A DNA stretch of 33,578 nt from Chloroflexota bacterium (GTDB taxonomy: Bacteria; Chloroflexota; Anaerolineae; Aggregatilineales; Phototrophicaceae): NCBI GenBank assembly GCA_011523545.1, contig WTGN01000050.1, positions 1-33,578 of the forward strand, read 5' to 3'. A model generated the notes under the pieces. It was not told where the DNA came from. It searched no databases and saw only the letters and a program-made list of their open reading frames with translations. The position numbers and the translations under genes are program-made. Shown piece after piece: positions 1 to 7,644 of the stretch (the stretch's first letter is position 1; every line of letters begins with the position of its first letter).

Positions 1-2
1 CC

Positions 3-728
3 CTACAGGACGGTATTGGCGGGGGGCGGCGGTATCCAGCGCGCCACATCAACCGTCTGCGCCGCTTCCAGCGCGGGCGGGTCGCCGATGGGCAGCCAGA
101 AGGGCGAATCCACCACCATGACGGGCCGGTCGCGGGCGGCCGCCGTGACATAATCGGTAATCTCAAACTCGCCGCGCTCAGACTTGGGGAGCTGATATTG
201 GAAGACGGCGCGGGTGAACTTGTAGGCGCCGCTGTTGCAGAGGGCGGGGGCGGCATAAGTGCCCGGCGGCGGTTTCTCATCGATGCGCAGAAACGCCCCG
301 GCCCTATCCCGCAGGACGACGCCATAGTTCGCGTAATCCATGCGCGCGCTCGCAAGCAGACCGAAGTCATGGCGGCTGAGCTCGCGCAGGGCGGCGGCCG
401 GATACAAATCGTCGCCGTTGATAACGAGAAAGTCATCGCCCGCGAGATGCTCGCGGCAGCAGTCCAGCGCGTGCCCGGTGCCGAGCGGCTGCGGCCGCTG
501 CTCAATGAGCTGGTAGTCGGCGAAGATCGCCTGCGCGCGCATCCAGTCGGCGATCTGCTCTTTGAACGCGTGCACGACAATCAGGGCGCGGTCGGCAAGG
601 CCCCGAAGGCTCATCAGCGACCAGGCGAGAATCGGCTGGCCCTGCACATGCAAGAGCGCTTTCGGCCTGTCAAGCGTTAGCGGGCGCATGCGCGTCCCCG
701 CGCCGCCGGCCAGGATGATGCCGTCCAT
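3..728 (-). CDS. Sugar-phosphate nucleotidyltransferase
   Basis: Transfers a nucleotidyl group from an NTP to a sugar 1-phosphate to make an activated sugar for glycan or cell-wall synthesis; the substrate cannot be read from sequence. The protein opens with the NTP-binding signature LAGGAGTRMRPLT followed by RPKALLHVQGQP. Further family landmarks are GTGHAL, the metal-site segment VINGDD, NSGAY, EFEITDY and a C-terminal IGDPPALE. At about 241 residues it is a single catalytic domain without the left-handed beta-helix of GlmU. I chose ATG at 728; a TTG lies one codon upstream. A run of seven C and no clear ribosome site precede it, so it may be coupled to the acidic gene that ends 12 bases upstream. 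The TAG stop at 3-5 falls in the first bases of a GTAGGGG repeat. Confidence 0.9.
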   Translation of the reverse strand: MDGIILAGGAGTRMRPLTLDRPKALLHVQGQPILAWSLMSLRGLADRALIVVHAFKEQIADWMRAQAIFADYQLIEQRPQPLGTGHALDCCREHLAGDDFLVINGDDLYPAAALRELSRHDFGLLASARMDYANYGVVLRDRAGAFLRIDEKPPPGTYAAPALCNSGAYKFTRAVFQYQLPKSERGEFEITDYVTAAARDRPVMVVDSPFWLPIGDPPALEAAQTVDVARWIPPPPANTVL

Positions 729-740
729 CAATGGGGGGGT

Positions 741-1283
741 CTAGCGCAGGTCATCGTAATAGGCGGAGTCGCCGTCGTCTTCTTCCGCGAACTCGCCTTC
801 GCGATAAGACGGGATGATCGTATCGTCATCGCCGTAGAGGTCATGGTAGCTGCTGATATCGTCGTCGTCCAAGTCGTAACCTTCGTCATCAAGCTCTTCA
901 TCATCGAGCTCGACATCGATGTAATCTTCGATTAGGGACTCGACATCCTCCAGCAATTCGTCAACTTCGTCCAACTCGTCATCGGCTGATGCCGAGGCAT
1001 CGGCTTCATCCAAGCCTTCCAGGGAAACCAGTTCCGGCTCTTCCGCCTCGGCCAGCAAAGCGAGCGCCGGCCGCAGGTCGATTGCGTCATCCAGCGCCGG
1101 CTCGATAGGCGCGGCATCGTCGACTTCATCAATCGCCGCCAAATCTGCCGCTGTCGGCTCTTCGATGTGGTCCAGGCTCGTCTGGGCGCCACGCATCAGC
1201 AAGTCGACAATTGACGGACCTTGCTTGTCTTGCACGTCTTTGCGTGGGCCCGCGTTCAGCGGGCGCGGCGGATTGCCTGTCAC
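741..1283 (-). CDS. Acidic low-complexity protein of unknown function
   Basis: No family is recognised. The frame can open at ATG 1337, but that would overlap pdxT by about 30 bases. GTG at 1283 has GAAGGG about 11 bases upstream and starts after the pdxT stop at 1307, so I prefer it (about 180 residues). The C-terminal two thirds are extremely rich in Asp and Glu, with runs such as DEELDDEGYDLDDDD and scattered Tyr. There is no signal peptide or membrane segment. It lies between pdxT and the nucleotidyltransferase on the same strand with short gaps, so the three probably share a transcript. The composition suggests a disordered, highly charged polypeptide; no role can be assigned. Confidence 0.6.
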   Translation of the reverse strand: MTGNPPRPLNAGPRKDVQDKQGPSIVDLLMRGAQTSLDHIEEPTAADLAAIDEVDDAAPIEPALDDAIDLRPALALLAEAEEPELVSLEGLDEADASASADDELDEVDELLEDVESLIEDYIDVELDDEELDDEGYDLDDDDISSYHDLYGDDDTIIPSYREGEFAEEDDGDSAYYDDLR

Positions 1284-1306
1284 GGTCTTTGTTTCCCTTC
1301 CGGGGC

Positions 1307-1885
1307 TCAAGCGAGCGTCTCTTTTACTATATCGCAAAATGATGAATGCAGCCGCAAATCGTCGGTTAACTCGGGGTGGAAGGCGGTCGCCAGCAGTTGT
1401 CCCTGGCGGACGGCGACAATGCGGCCGTCATCCAGCCGCGCCAGCACATCAACCGGCGCTTCAACCGCTGTGACCACCGGCGCGCGGATGAAGACGGCGT
1501 GGAAGGGCCCGCCCGCCAGCCCGGCGATTTGCAGGTCGGTTTCGAAGCTGTCGATCTGGCGGCCGAAAGCGTTGCGATCGACGGTGATATCCATGGCGCC
1601 CAGGATGGGCTGTTCGTCGATGCCGATGTCTTTCGCCAGGAAGATCATGCCGGCGCAGGTGCCCCAGGTCGGCTTGGTTTCGGCGAAGCGCCGTAGCGGT
1701 TCAATCAAGCCGTATGACGTCGCCAGCTTGCCGATGGTGGTGCTCTCGCCGCCGGGGATGATCAAGCCATCCAGATCGTCGAGTTGATGCGGCAGGCGCG
1801 CCTCGACCGCCTCCACCCCGAGCCGGCGCAGCATCTTGATATGTTCGATGAAGGCGCCCTGCAGCGCCAATACGCCGATTTTCAT
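1307..1885 (-). CDS. pdxT: Pyridoxal 5'-phosphate synthase glutaminase subunit PdxT
   Basis: Hydrolyses glutamine and passes ammonia to PdxS in the DXP-independent vitamin B6 pathway; acts in the cytoplasm as part of the PdxS/PdxT complex. The class I glutamine amidotransferase triad is visible: nucleophile Cys77 in WGTCAGM, His170 and Glu172 in FHPEL. The oxyanion-loop motif PGGEST (44-49) and the opening MKIGVLALQGAF are typical. The length of 192 residues is normal. Start ATG 1885 has AGGA about 9 bases upstream. pdxS, often adjacent in other genomes, is not in this window. The acidic gene follows after a 23-base gap. Confidence 0.96.
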   Translation of the reverse strand: MKIGVLALQGAFIEHIKMLRRLGVEAVEARLPHQLDDLDGLIIPGGESTTIGKLATSYGLIEPLRRFAETKPTWGTCAGMIFLAKDIGIDEQPILGAMDITVDRNAFGRQIDSFETDLQIAGLAGGPFHAVFIRAPVVTAVEAPVDVLARLDDGRIVAVRQGQLLATAFHPELTDDLRLHSSFCDIVKETLA

Positions 1886-2009
1886 TTCAGTTAATCCTAG
1901 TAAGTGATTGCAATTTTACCACCGAGTACACCGAGTTCTTATGAACTCACAAAGAGGCATTCTACACCGTTGCGTATCTCGCAAGTCCAACAGCATTCAC
2001 ACGGAAATC

Positions 2010-2083
2010 TGTAGGGGCGACTCGGTGAGTCGCCCGAATAAATCCACCAATCGCCAGCGGGCGAGACAAGTCTCGCCCCTACA
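2010..2083. repeat. Composite palindromic repeat between pdxT and the DtxR-family gene
   Basis: Two hairpins face each other. The first is GTAGGGGCGACTC-GGT-GAGTCGCCC (stem 2015-2023 with 2027-2035). The second is GGGCGAGAC-AA-GTCTCGCCCCTAC (stem 2059-2067 with 2070-2078). The outer ends form an inverted repeat, CTGTAGGGGCGA against TCGCCCCTACAG. The rest of the 269-base gap 1886-2154 shows no gene. Confidence 0.8.
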
Positions 2084-2154
2084 GAGTCCATTTATCGCGG
2101 GTTCGTCCAAAGGTGTGAGCCGAGCCGAGATTGAGCCATGGCGGCCGCGAAAAT

Positions 2155-2832
2155 CTACGCCAGCACTTCCGCCCGGATCAGCTTCGCCAGGCTATCGCCG
2201 ATGATGCGGAACTCGCGCCCCAGCTTGAGCTGCATGGGCCCGTCAAATGGCGCCACGTGGATGACCTCACAGACTTGACCGGGGACCAAGCCCAGCGCTT
2301 CGATATATTGCAAGCGGTCGGATTCACGCGTTATCAGACGGGTGACGCGGATTCTGCTGCCGGCGCCGATCTCCGACAGAAAGACATCAGTGGCCGGCGG
2401 GAGCTTCCCCCGCGCGTCCGGTATCGGCTCGCCATGCGGGCAGGCCGTGGGCTCGCCGGTCATTTCAAACATGCGCTGAACGACCGCATCGCTCAGCCCG
2501 TCGCTCAGGCGCTGCGCCTCTTCATGCGCCGTCAGCCAATTGATGTTCATCACCTGCACGAGGAAGGTTTCGGCGATGCGCTGGCAGCGGATATGTTTCA
2601 GCGCTTCCGTCCGCCCGCTTTCGGTGATAGTGATGCCCCGATAGGGCTGATGCGTCAGCAGGCCGAGATCGCTCAGCCGGTTGACCATGCGGTTGACGGC
2701 CGGCGGGCTGACGATGAGCCAATCGGCAAGCTTCGAACTGGTGACATTTTCGGCGCCATCCGGCTGGCGGTCGACTAGCCGATAGATTTCCGCCATATAA
2801 GCGCGCATCTTGCTGCTGAGTTCGCTGGACAT
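2155..2832 (-). CDS. DtxR/MntR-family regulator with FeoA-like C-terminal domain
   Basis: Predicted DNA-binding transcriptional regulator of the metal-responsive DtxR family. A winged helix-turn-helix covers about residues 8-70 (KLADWLIVSPPAVNRMVNRL is the recognition region). A dimerisation domain follows, containing CPHGEPIP at 131-138, then an SH3-like FeoA domain from about 148 to the end. Length 225 fits the three-domain form. By eye, several metal ligands of characterised members look replaced: the His of the HRLAE segment aligns with Gln84, and the Cys/Glu/His of the ancillary site align with Gln107/Ser110/Asp111. It may therefore respond poorly to metal or to something else. The gene lies 41 bases downstream of the phosphoesterase gene on the same strand; no metal transporter is next to it. 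Confidence 0.88.
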   Translation of the reverse strand: MSSELSSKMRAYMAEIYRLVDRQPDGAENVTSSKLADWLIVSPPAVNRMVNRLSDLGLLTHQPYRGITITESGRTEALKHIRCQRIAETFLVQVMNINWLTAHEEAQRLSDGLSDAVVQRMFEMTGEPTACPHGEPIPDARGKLPPATDVFLSEIGAGSRIRVTRLITRESDRLQYIEALGLVPGQVCEVIHVAPFDGPMQLKLGREFRIIGDSLAKLIRAEVLA

Positions 2833-2873
2833 ATCTACCTGCAGTTACGGCGCGGGAGCGAGCTGCCCGCGAT

Positions 2874-3605
2874 TTACAAGCCGTGCTCGAGGCGAGTGAT
2901 GAGGCGTTCTGGCAGGTTGAAATCATGCATGCGCCGCTGCACCGCTTTTACATTGTAGGGGATGCGCCGATGCTCGAAGACGCCCGTCGTCATATCGAGC
3001 ATGACGTAAGCGGCGTTCGGATTCTGGTCGCGCGGTTGGCCGATGCTGCCCGGGTTGATGATCTGCCGCTGGCCATTCAAGGCGCGCGGCTGGTTGTAAT
3101 GGGGCAGGGCGGAAGCCGCGTCGCCGCTATCATCGGCGATGGTGTAGATCACCGGCTGATGGGTATGGCCAACGAAACAGTAGGGCGTCTCAAAATGCGG
3201 AAAGTTCAACGCGGCGACGCTCGGTTCCAGGATGTATTCCCAGATCGGCTCGCGCGGGCTGGCATGCACCAGCGTATACTCCCCAATGACAAAGGTAACC
3301 GGCAGCGCTTCCAGCCAGCGCGTGTTCTGGTCGGTCAGCGTCGCCTGCGTCCATTCGACGGCGCGCCGGGCGTCCGGGTTGAAGCTGCGCACATCCAGCC
3401 GATTTAGAGCCGCCCAATCGTGGTTGCCGGCCAGGCAAAGCTGCGGCAGCGTCTTCAGGCGTTCGACGCATTCGTTGGGGTCGGGCCCGTAACCGACGAC
3501 ATCGCCCAGGCACCACACGAAGTCCCACTCGCCCGCGCAATGTTCCAGCACCGCTTCAAAGGCGGTGTAATTGGCGTGAATATCGGAGATGACCAGAATG
3601 CGCAT
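2874..3605 (-). CDS. Metallophosphoesterase, YfcE-like
   Basis: Calcineurin-like metal-dependent phosphoesterase, cytoplasmic, substrate unknown. The five family motifs appear in order: DIHAN, GDVVGYGP, GNHD, a His in LVHASP and GHTHQP near the C terminus. These supply the ligands of a dinuclear metal site. Start ATG 3605 is preceded by AAAGG about 8 bases upstream; an earlier ATG 39 bases upstream adds residues unlike the family start and is rejected. The product is about 243 residues. The DtxR-family gene follows closely, suggesting one transcript, but no functional link is evident. Confidence 0.92.
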   Translation of the reverse strand: MRILVISDIHANYTAFEAVLEHCAGEWDFVWCLGDVVGYGPDPNECVERLKTLPQLCLAGNHDWAALNRLDVRSFNPDARRAVEWTQATLTDQNTRWLEALPVTFVIGEYTLVHASPREPIWEYILEPSVAALNFPHFETPYCFVGHTHQPVIYTIADDSGDAASALPHYNQPRALNGQRQIINPGSIGQPRDQNPNAAYVMLDMTTGVFEHRRIPYNVKAVQRRMHDFNLPERLITRLEHGL

Positions 3606-3762
3606 GGAAGACCTTTTCGCTGGCGGCAGCCTGCATCTTACCATGATTTAGGGGCGGATGCACCTGACGGCTTCGCGCCGATTGGCTGTCGCTTGGGCGG
3701 CGGACGAATCAAATAGTTGTCCCTACATGCCCTCAATCATCAGTGTTCCGATTCTTGCTCGC

Positions 3763-3844
3763 GTGCGCACGGGCGAGCCGGTGGCCCTCCCCTACAGAGG
3801 ACGCGCTTGATAAGCAGGTGGGCGAGACAAGCCTCGCCCCTACA
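3763..3844. repeat. Pair of GGGCGAG...CTCGCCCCTAC palindromes in the 3606-3943 gap
   Basis: Two copies of the common intergenic hairpin lie at about 3763-3797 (GGGCGAGCC then a slightly broken arm and CCCCTACAG) and 3819-3844 (GGGCGAGACAAGCCTCGCCCC then TACA). The second copy is almost the same as the one at 2059-2083. A partial edge (CCCTACA) is at about 3720. The remainder of this 338-base gap holds no gene apart from the promoter candidate at its right end. Confidence 0.7.
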
Positions 3845-3902
3845 ATTTCTCTACTGCGCCTGTGTGGCTCGCCGCTGCATGTGCGATTTGTTCGCTGGAA
3901 CG

Positions 3903-3911
3903 TGTTATGAT
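3903..3911 (+). promoter_or_regulatory. Extended -10 promoter candidate for the NIPSNAP gene
   Basis: TGT directly followed by TATGAT (five of six consensus bases) forms an extended -10 element about 33 bases before the chosen start. No convincing -35 hexamer is seen at 16-18 bases. Transcription would begin near 3918, leaving a short leader that carries AAGGAG. Confidence 0.35.
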
Positions 3912-3943
3912 TGTCTCATTCCAAAATACGAAGGAGCATGATG

Positions 3944-4261
3944 ATGTTTTTTGAATTGCGCGTTTATGCCATGCAGCCCGGCAAGGGACCCGAATTCGTC
4001 AAATACATGGATGATGAGCTTATTCCCTATCAGCGCTCCCGCGGCATGACCATATTGGCCTCTTTTCTCAACGACGCCGAAGACACTTATGTCTGGATCC
4101 GCCGCTTCAAAGATGAAGCGGAAAAGGATGCGCTTTACGATGCCGTGTATAACAATGACTACTGGCGGGATGAGATCGCGCCCAAGCTGCCGGCGCTGAT
4201 GGATGTCGACAATCTGGATGTGACCATCCTGCGCGCGACGCCGCGCTCCTATATGCAGTGA
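3944..4261 (+). CDS. NIPSNAP-family protein
   Basis: Small ferredoxin-like alpha/beta-barrel domain protein of about 105 residues; members are dimeric and mostly of unknown function. The opening MFFELRVYAMQPGKGPEF matches the usual family start, and the central YVWIRRFKDEAEKDALYDA is characteristic. Three ATG codons lie in a row at 3938, 3941 and 3944. AAGGAG at 3931-3936 is best spaced (7 bases) for the third, which also gives the canonical N terminus. It converges with the beta-helix gene, whose stop lies only 6 bases beyond, so the two transcripts must meet here. Confidence 0.85.
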   Translation: MFFELRVYAMQPGKGPEFVKYMDDELIPYQRSRGMTILASFLNDAEDTYVWIRRFKDEAEKDALYDAVYNNDYWRDEIAPKLPALMDVDNLDVTILRATPRSYMQ

Positions 4262-4267
4262 GGGCGC

Positions 4268-5863
4268 TCAGCCGCAATTCCCGATCGGCTCGACATAATT
4301 CGCGCTGATCCAGCCCCGGGCGCCATGATAATCCACGTAGAACCAGTCATCCGCGCGCTCCAGCGCCGTCAACGTCACATAATAGGGGAGTTGGCCAATG
4401 ACATTGCCGCCAGGCCCGTCGCGGAAGTTCAAGATATTGTTTGTGGTCACCATGCAGCCAATTAATCGCCTAGGGCATATATGCGCATTAGCGCTCGCTG
4501 ATAAACCCGGCGGCGGACCATAGGTGGTAAAGATGGAGACGACTGCGCCCTGCACGCCGCCGCCGAGCCTGACATTTGAGGTTTTGCCTTCGTAATTGGG
4601 ACCAACCGAGACGGTAATATCGCCATATTCCGCGGCGAAAATGGCGGCGCGCCCGTCAGCCGAGCTGGCGACCAGGCCGGGGCAGGCCCGGGCGTCGATC
4701 TGCGCCTGCGTCGCCCCGACCATGAAGAAGCCTTGCGACTGCGCGTTGATGCCATAAACATCGAGGCGCTCCCCGTCGCGGAAGATGCAAGCGATCGCCC
4801 CGACAGGCACGGCGTCGGGTTTGCCGTCGCAAACGGTTGACGGCGATTTATGTTGTGGCGGTGATTCGGGCTCGCGCGGCGGCTGGTCAGAGGACGGCGG
4901 ATCAGGGTTTACAAGAAAAGCCATGTCAGGCGGGCAGGGACCGTCGCGGCTGTCAGTTAAGAGGCTGTCATCATCGACGATATCGGCCGGGCTGTTGCTC
5001 TCAAACGTGATGCAGCCTTCCAGCGTCGTGGATGGATCAGGCCCGACCAACGGGTGCGCGCTTGGGCTGCCGGCATGAAGCGCGCCGACGCCGCCGCTAT
5101 TGCTGCGGAAGACCGTGTCGCGGATATTCACCTGAGCATGCTTGCTGACATGGAGCGCGCTTGGAGAGGTGGCGGCGCTGACGCTGTGATTTTCGATGAG
5201 AACCGCGTTCAAGCTGATGACGCTGTCCTGGATTAGCAGCGGTCCGCCGTTGTCGCGGAATTCCGCATTGCTGATGGACTTGGCGCTGGCCAGGTAGGTG
5301 ACGATCGGCGAAGCGCTCGCCCCGCTGACCACCGCGTTCTTCAGGCTAAATGCGCCGGCGACCGCGATTGGCTGCGCCCCGGCCGCGGCCGCGTCGATGG
5401 TGAATTTGTTGCCGTTGATGACGACACTCGACCCGTAGGGAATGTAGAGCGCCCCGCTCAGAGCGCAGTCGCCACGCAGGTTGTAAGTCTGCGTCCCGTA
5501 AATGAATCCGCTCAATGGCAAGCCGCAGGGCGAGGCCGTCGCTTGCGGGTATTGCATGGTAGCCGAACCGCCGTTGCCGACCGTGCCGCTGCAGGGAGTC
5601 GTCGGTGTGTCGCCATGGTTGCCGTATATGAGGCGCGGAAAAACCCCGTCGATGGTGAGGCAGCCGGTCAATGTGATTCTGCCGAGCGTAGGGTTCCTGC
5701 CGACGATGTACGTGCGGTTGGCGCCGATGGCCGCGTTACCGCCGCGGACATTGCGCAGCGTCAGATTGTTGATGTTTAGATTGACGTTGCCGATGGCATG
5801 GATGGCCGAGGGAAAGCCGTGCGCGCTCTGCTGATAATAGCCCGCCGTACCGTCGAATAGCAC
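4268..5863 (-). CDS. Downstream part of an interrupted beta-helix/SH3b secreted protein
   Basis: This is the same reading frame as the signal-peptide part at 5909-6415, separated only by the TAA at 5909-5911 and 15 further codons. The product can start at GTG 5863 (531 residues), but nothing upstream looks like a ribosome site, so it reads as the cut-off body of one 715-codon gene. The N-terminal two thirds show parallel beta-helix rungs (repeated N-L-x-L-x-N-V and S-N-A-x-F-x-D-N patterns). A Pro/Ser-rich linker follows (SSDQPPREPESPPQHKSPS). The end is a bacterial SH3-like domain, from about NNILNFRDGPGGNVIG to RGWISANYVEP. Such domains often bind cell-wall glycans or peptides. Probably a surface or secreted protein; exact role unknown. 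Confidence 0.7.
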   Translation of the reverse strand: MLFDGTAGYYQQSAHGFPSAIHAIGNVNLNINNLTLRNVRGGNAAIGANRTYIVGRNPTLGRITLTGCLTIDGVFPRLIYGNHGDTPTTPCSGTVGNGGSATMQYPQATASPCGLPLSGFIYGTQTYNLRGDCALSGALYIPYGSSVVINGNKFTIDAAAAGAQPIAVAGAFSLKNAVVSGASASPIVTYLASAKSISNAEFRDNGGPLLIQDSVISLNAVLIENHSVSAATSPSALHVSKHAQVNIRDTVFRSNSGGVGALHAGSPSAHPLVGPDPSTTLEGCITFESNSPADIVDDDSLLTDSRDGPCPPDMAFLVNPDPPSSDQPPREPESPPQHKSPSTVCDGKPDAVPVGAIACIFRDGERLDVYGINAQSQGFFMVGATQAQIDARACPGLVASSADGRAAIFAAEYGDITVSVGPNYEGKTSNVRLGGGVQGAVVSIFTTYGPPPGLSASANAHICPRRLIGCMVTTNNILNFRDGPGGNVIGQLPYYVTLTALERADDWFYVDYHGARGWISANYVEPIGNCG

Positions 5864-5908
5864 ATTGCTCAGCGTATGCGTGATGCCCGGCGAATCCTCG
5901 CGCTGGTC

Positions 5909-6415
5909 TTAAATATTCAAGGCGATGTATCCAGAGTTGCTGAATGTTACATTGGTGAAGCTCGAGGCGACATCCGGGCTGGTAATGAAAATGGAGGCAT
6001 TGTTCCTGTAGCCGCCGCCGGCGATGGTCACGTCCTTGAGCGCGAGCGCGCATTTGCCGGTGAGGCTGAAGACATTCAGCGGGCCATACTGGTCTGAGAA
6101 AGAAGTTATGGTGTTGCCGTTGCCCTCTATCGTTATGATGGCGGCCGCGTCTTCGCTTGTGCTGGGAATGTCGCAGCTGAGACGCCATTCCTGCTGGCAA
6201 TCAGCGGTGAGCGTATAGGTGACGGAACTGTAAATCCTGCGCGCGCCCGACAAGCCTTTCGGCAAGCCGCAGTCGGGGTCGGGGTCCGGGTTCGTATTCT
6301 GCGCTGATGCCGGCGCGGACGCCAGCGACAGGCAGACCAGCGCCAGCGCAATGGCCTGGACTAGCGAAGCCCAGCCAAGGGCCCGCACGACGCCAAGCGA
6401 ACGAATATGATTCAT
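5909..6415 (-). CDS. Signal-peptide part of the interrupted beta-helix protein
   Basis: Starts at ATG 6415 with a typical Sec signal peptide: basic start, long hydrophobic core ALALVCLSLASA and a predicted cut after APASA-Q. It then shows the first beta-helix rungs (NTITSFSDQYG, LKDVTIAGGG, FTNVTFSNSG). It ends at a TAA at 5909-5911, after which translation in the same frame continues with DQREDSPGITHTLSNVLF, the same rung pattern as before. The stop is therefore a premature nonsense codon, or a base-call error, in one long gene. Twelve consecutive C lie 6-17 bases upstream of the ATG, where a ribosome site would be. If translated alone, the product would be a 168-residue secreted fragment. 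Confidence 0.75.
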   Translation of the reverse strand: MNHIRSLGVVRALGWASLVQAIALALVCLSLASAPASAQNTNPDPDPDCGLPKGLSGARRIYSSVTYTLTADCQQEWRLSCDIPSTSEDAAAIITIEGNGNTITSFSDQYGPLNVFSLTGKCALALKDVTIAGGGYRNNASIFITSPDVASSFTNVTFSNSGYIALNI

Positions 6416-6420
6416 TGCGC

Positions 6421-6432
6421 GGGGGGGGGGGG
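6421..6432. repeat. Homopolymer of 12 G (12 C on the coding strand) in the leader of the beta-helix gene
   Basis: A run of 12 identical bases ends 5 bases upstream of ATG 6415. Such tracts are prone to slippage and can change the spacing of expression signals. There is no Shine-Dalgarno sequence in its place. Confidence 0.8.
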
Positions 6433-6599
6433 CGATATCAATGTACTATCCTTCGTTTTGCGGTGAAGTTGCCACAAGGTTTCTAACTCTACCATTCAGT
6501 TTGCTCATTGGCAAATGCTGCCATAATTCGCCTTCGACGCGACAATCACTCATATTTCAACGCCAGGCATAGCGCAACAGATTGAGCCCGCGGCGAATT

Positions 6600-6628
6600 T
6601 TGATTTGGCGGCCCGCTGTGGTTAAATT
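6600..6628 (+). promoter_or_regulatory. Promoter candidate for the acetamidase gene
   Basis: TTGATT (6600-6605) and TAAATT (6623-6628) are separated by 17 bases, each matching four of six sigma-70 consensus positions. Transcription would start about 18 bases before ATG 6654, leaving room for the GAGGAG ribosome site. The rest of the 6433-6599 stretch shows nothing else. Confidence 0.3.
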
Positions 6629-6653
6629 GTTCGGACAAATGAGGAGAACCGAT

Positions 6654-7580
6654 ATGGCCGAATATATTCTTGACGACAGCGTCATCCAACCTTTCTGGGA
6701 CAATTCAATTGAGCCGCGCCTGGAGATCGAAAGTGGCGACACGGTCGTCTTCGACTGCCAGGAACCCAACGGGCAGGTCCAGCCCGACTGGACCGTCGCC
6801 GAATATGAGACCGTCGACCGCAGCAGAGTACATGCGCTGAACGGCTCGGTTTGGATCAAAGGGGCGCAGCCCGGCGACGCCCTTGAGATTGACATCCTCG
6901 ATCTGGAGCACAAAGGCTGGGGCTGGTCGGCGCATCGACCGGGGATCGGCTTGCTGCCGGAAGACTTTGAATACGCCTACTTTCATCAGTGGCGCATCAA
7001 TGGCGAGACCATTAGGTCGACCGAGCTCGACCATATCAGCCTGCCCTATGAGCCGCATACCGGCGTGCTGGGCGTGGCGCCCAGGGAAGCGGGGCGCTTC
7101 AGCACCTTTCCACCGCGGGCGAATGGCGGCAACATGGACATTCGCGATATGACCATCGGCTCGACGGTCTGGCTGCCGGTTCTGGTCGATGGCGCCTTAT
7201 TCGCTACTGGCGACTGCCACGCGGCGCAGGGGCAGGGCGAGGTCTGCGTCACCGGCATTGAAGCGCCGATGACCGTCACCATGCGCTTCAAGCTGCTCAA
7301 GGGCGCGAACCTGCCGGAAGTGCAGTTGCGGCGTCCCAGCCCGATGAGCAAGCTCGATAGCCAGGGTTATCACATCACGACCGCGCATGGACCCGACCTG
7401 ATGGCGAACGCTAAAAACGCCGTGCGCTACATGATCGACTGGCTGGAGGCGAATCACAGAATGAATCGCAGCCAAGCATATATTCTATGCAGCGTCGCCG
7501 GCGATTTGAAGATCAGCTCGATAGTCGCCCCGCCGAATTGGGTCGTATCCTTTCACATGCCGCTGGCGGTGTTTGGATAG
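6654..7580 (+). CDS. Acetamidase/formamidase family protein
   Basis: Predicted cytoplasmic hydrolase of short amides to ammonia and the carboxylate (FmdA/AmdA family). Landmarks are the substrate-site region with PPRANGGNMDIRD, the metal-region motif GDCHAAQGQGEVCVTGIE and a C-terminal SVAGDLKISSIV. Length of 308 residues is normal. ATG 6654 has AGGAG 7 bases upstream; an upstream frame extension lacks family sequence and is rejected. It stands alone, with no amide transporter or urea-type operon around it, so its physiological substrate is open. It converges on the glycosyltransferase gene across a long palindrome. Confidence 0.9.
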   Translation: MAEYILDDSVIQPFWDNSIEPRLEIESGDTVVFDCQEPNGQVQPDWTVAEYETVDRSRVHALNGSVWIKGAQPGDALEIDILDLEHKGWGWSAHRPGIGLLPEDFEYAYFHQWRINGETIRSTELDHISLPYEPHTGVLGVAPREAGRFSTFPPRANGGNMDIRDMTIGSTVWLPVLVDGALFATGDCHAAQGQGEVCVTGIEAPMTVTMRFKLLKGANLPEVQLRRPSPMSKLDSQGYHITTAHGPDLMANAKNAVRYMIDWLEANHRMNRSQAYILCSVAGDLKISSIVAPPNWVVSFHMPLAVFG

Positions 7581-7585
7581 ATTAG

Positions 7586-7644
7586 CCCCCCATCCCCCGG
7601 CCCCTTCCCGCCATAGAGATGGCAGGAGGGATTTAGGGTGGGGG
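7586..7644. terminator. Long palindrome between convergent genes, probable bidirectional terminator
   Basis: The stretch folds on itself. The inner arms are CCCGCCAT and ATGGCAGG around AGAG; the outer arms are CCCCCCATCCCCC and GGGTGGGGG. It fills the whole gap between the stops of the acetamidase and glycosyltransferase genes. No U-run follows on either side. The same palindrome type recurs at 12605-12672. Confidence 0.55.
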
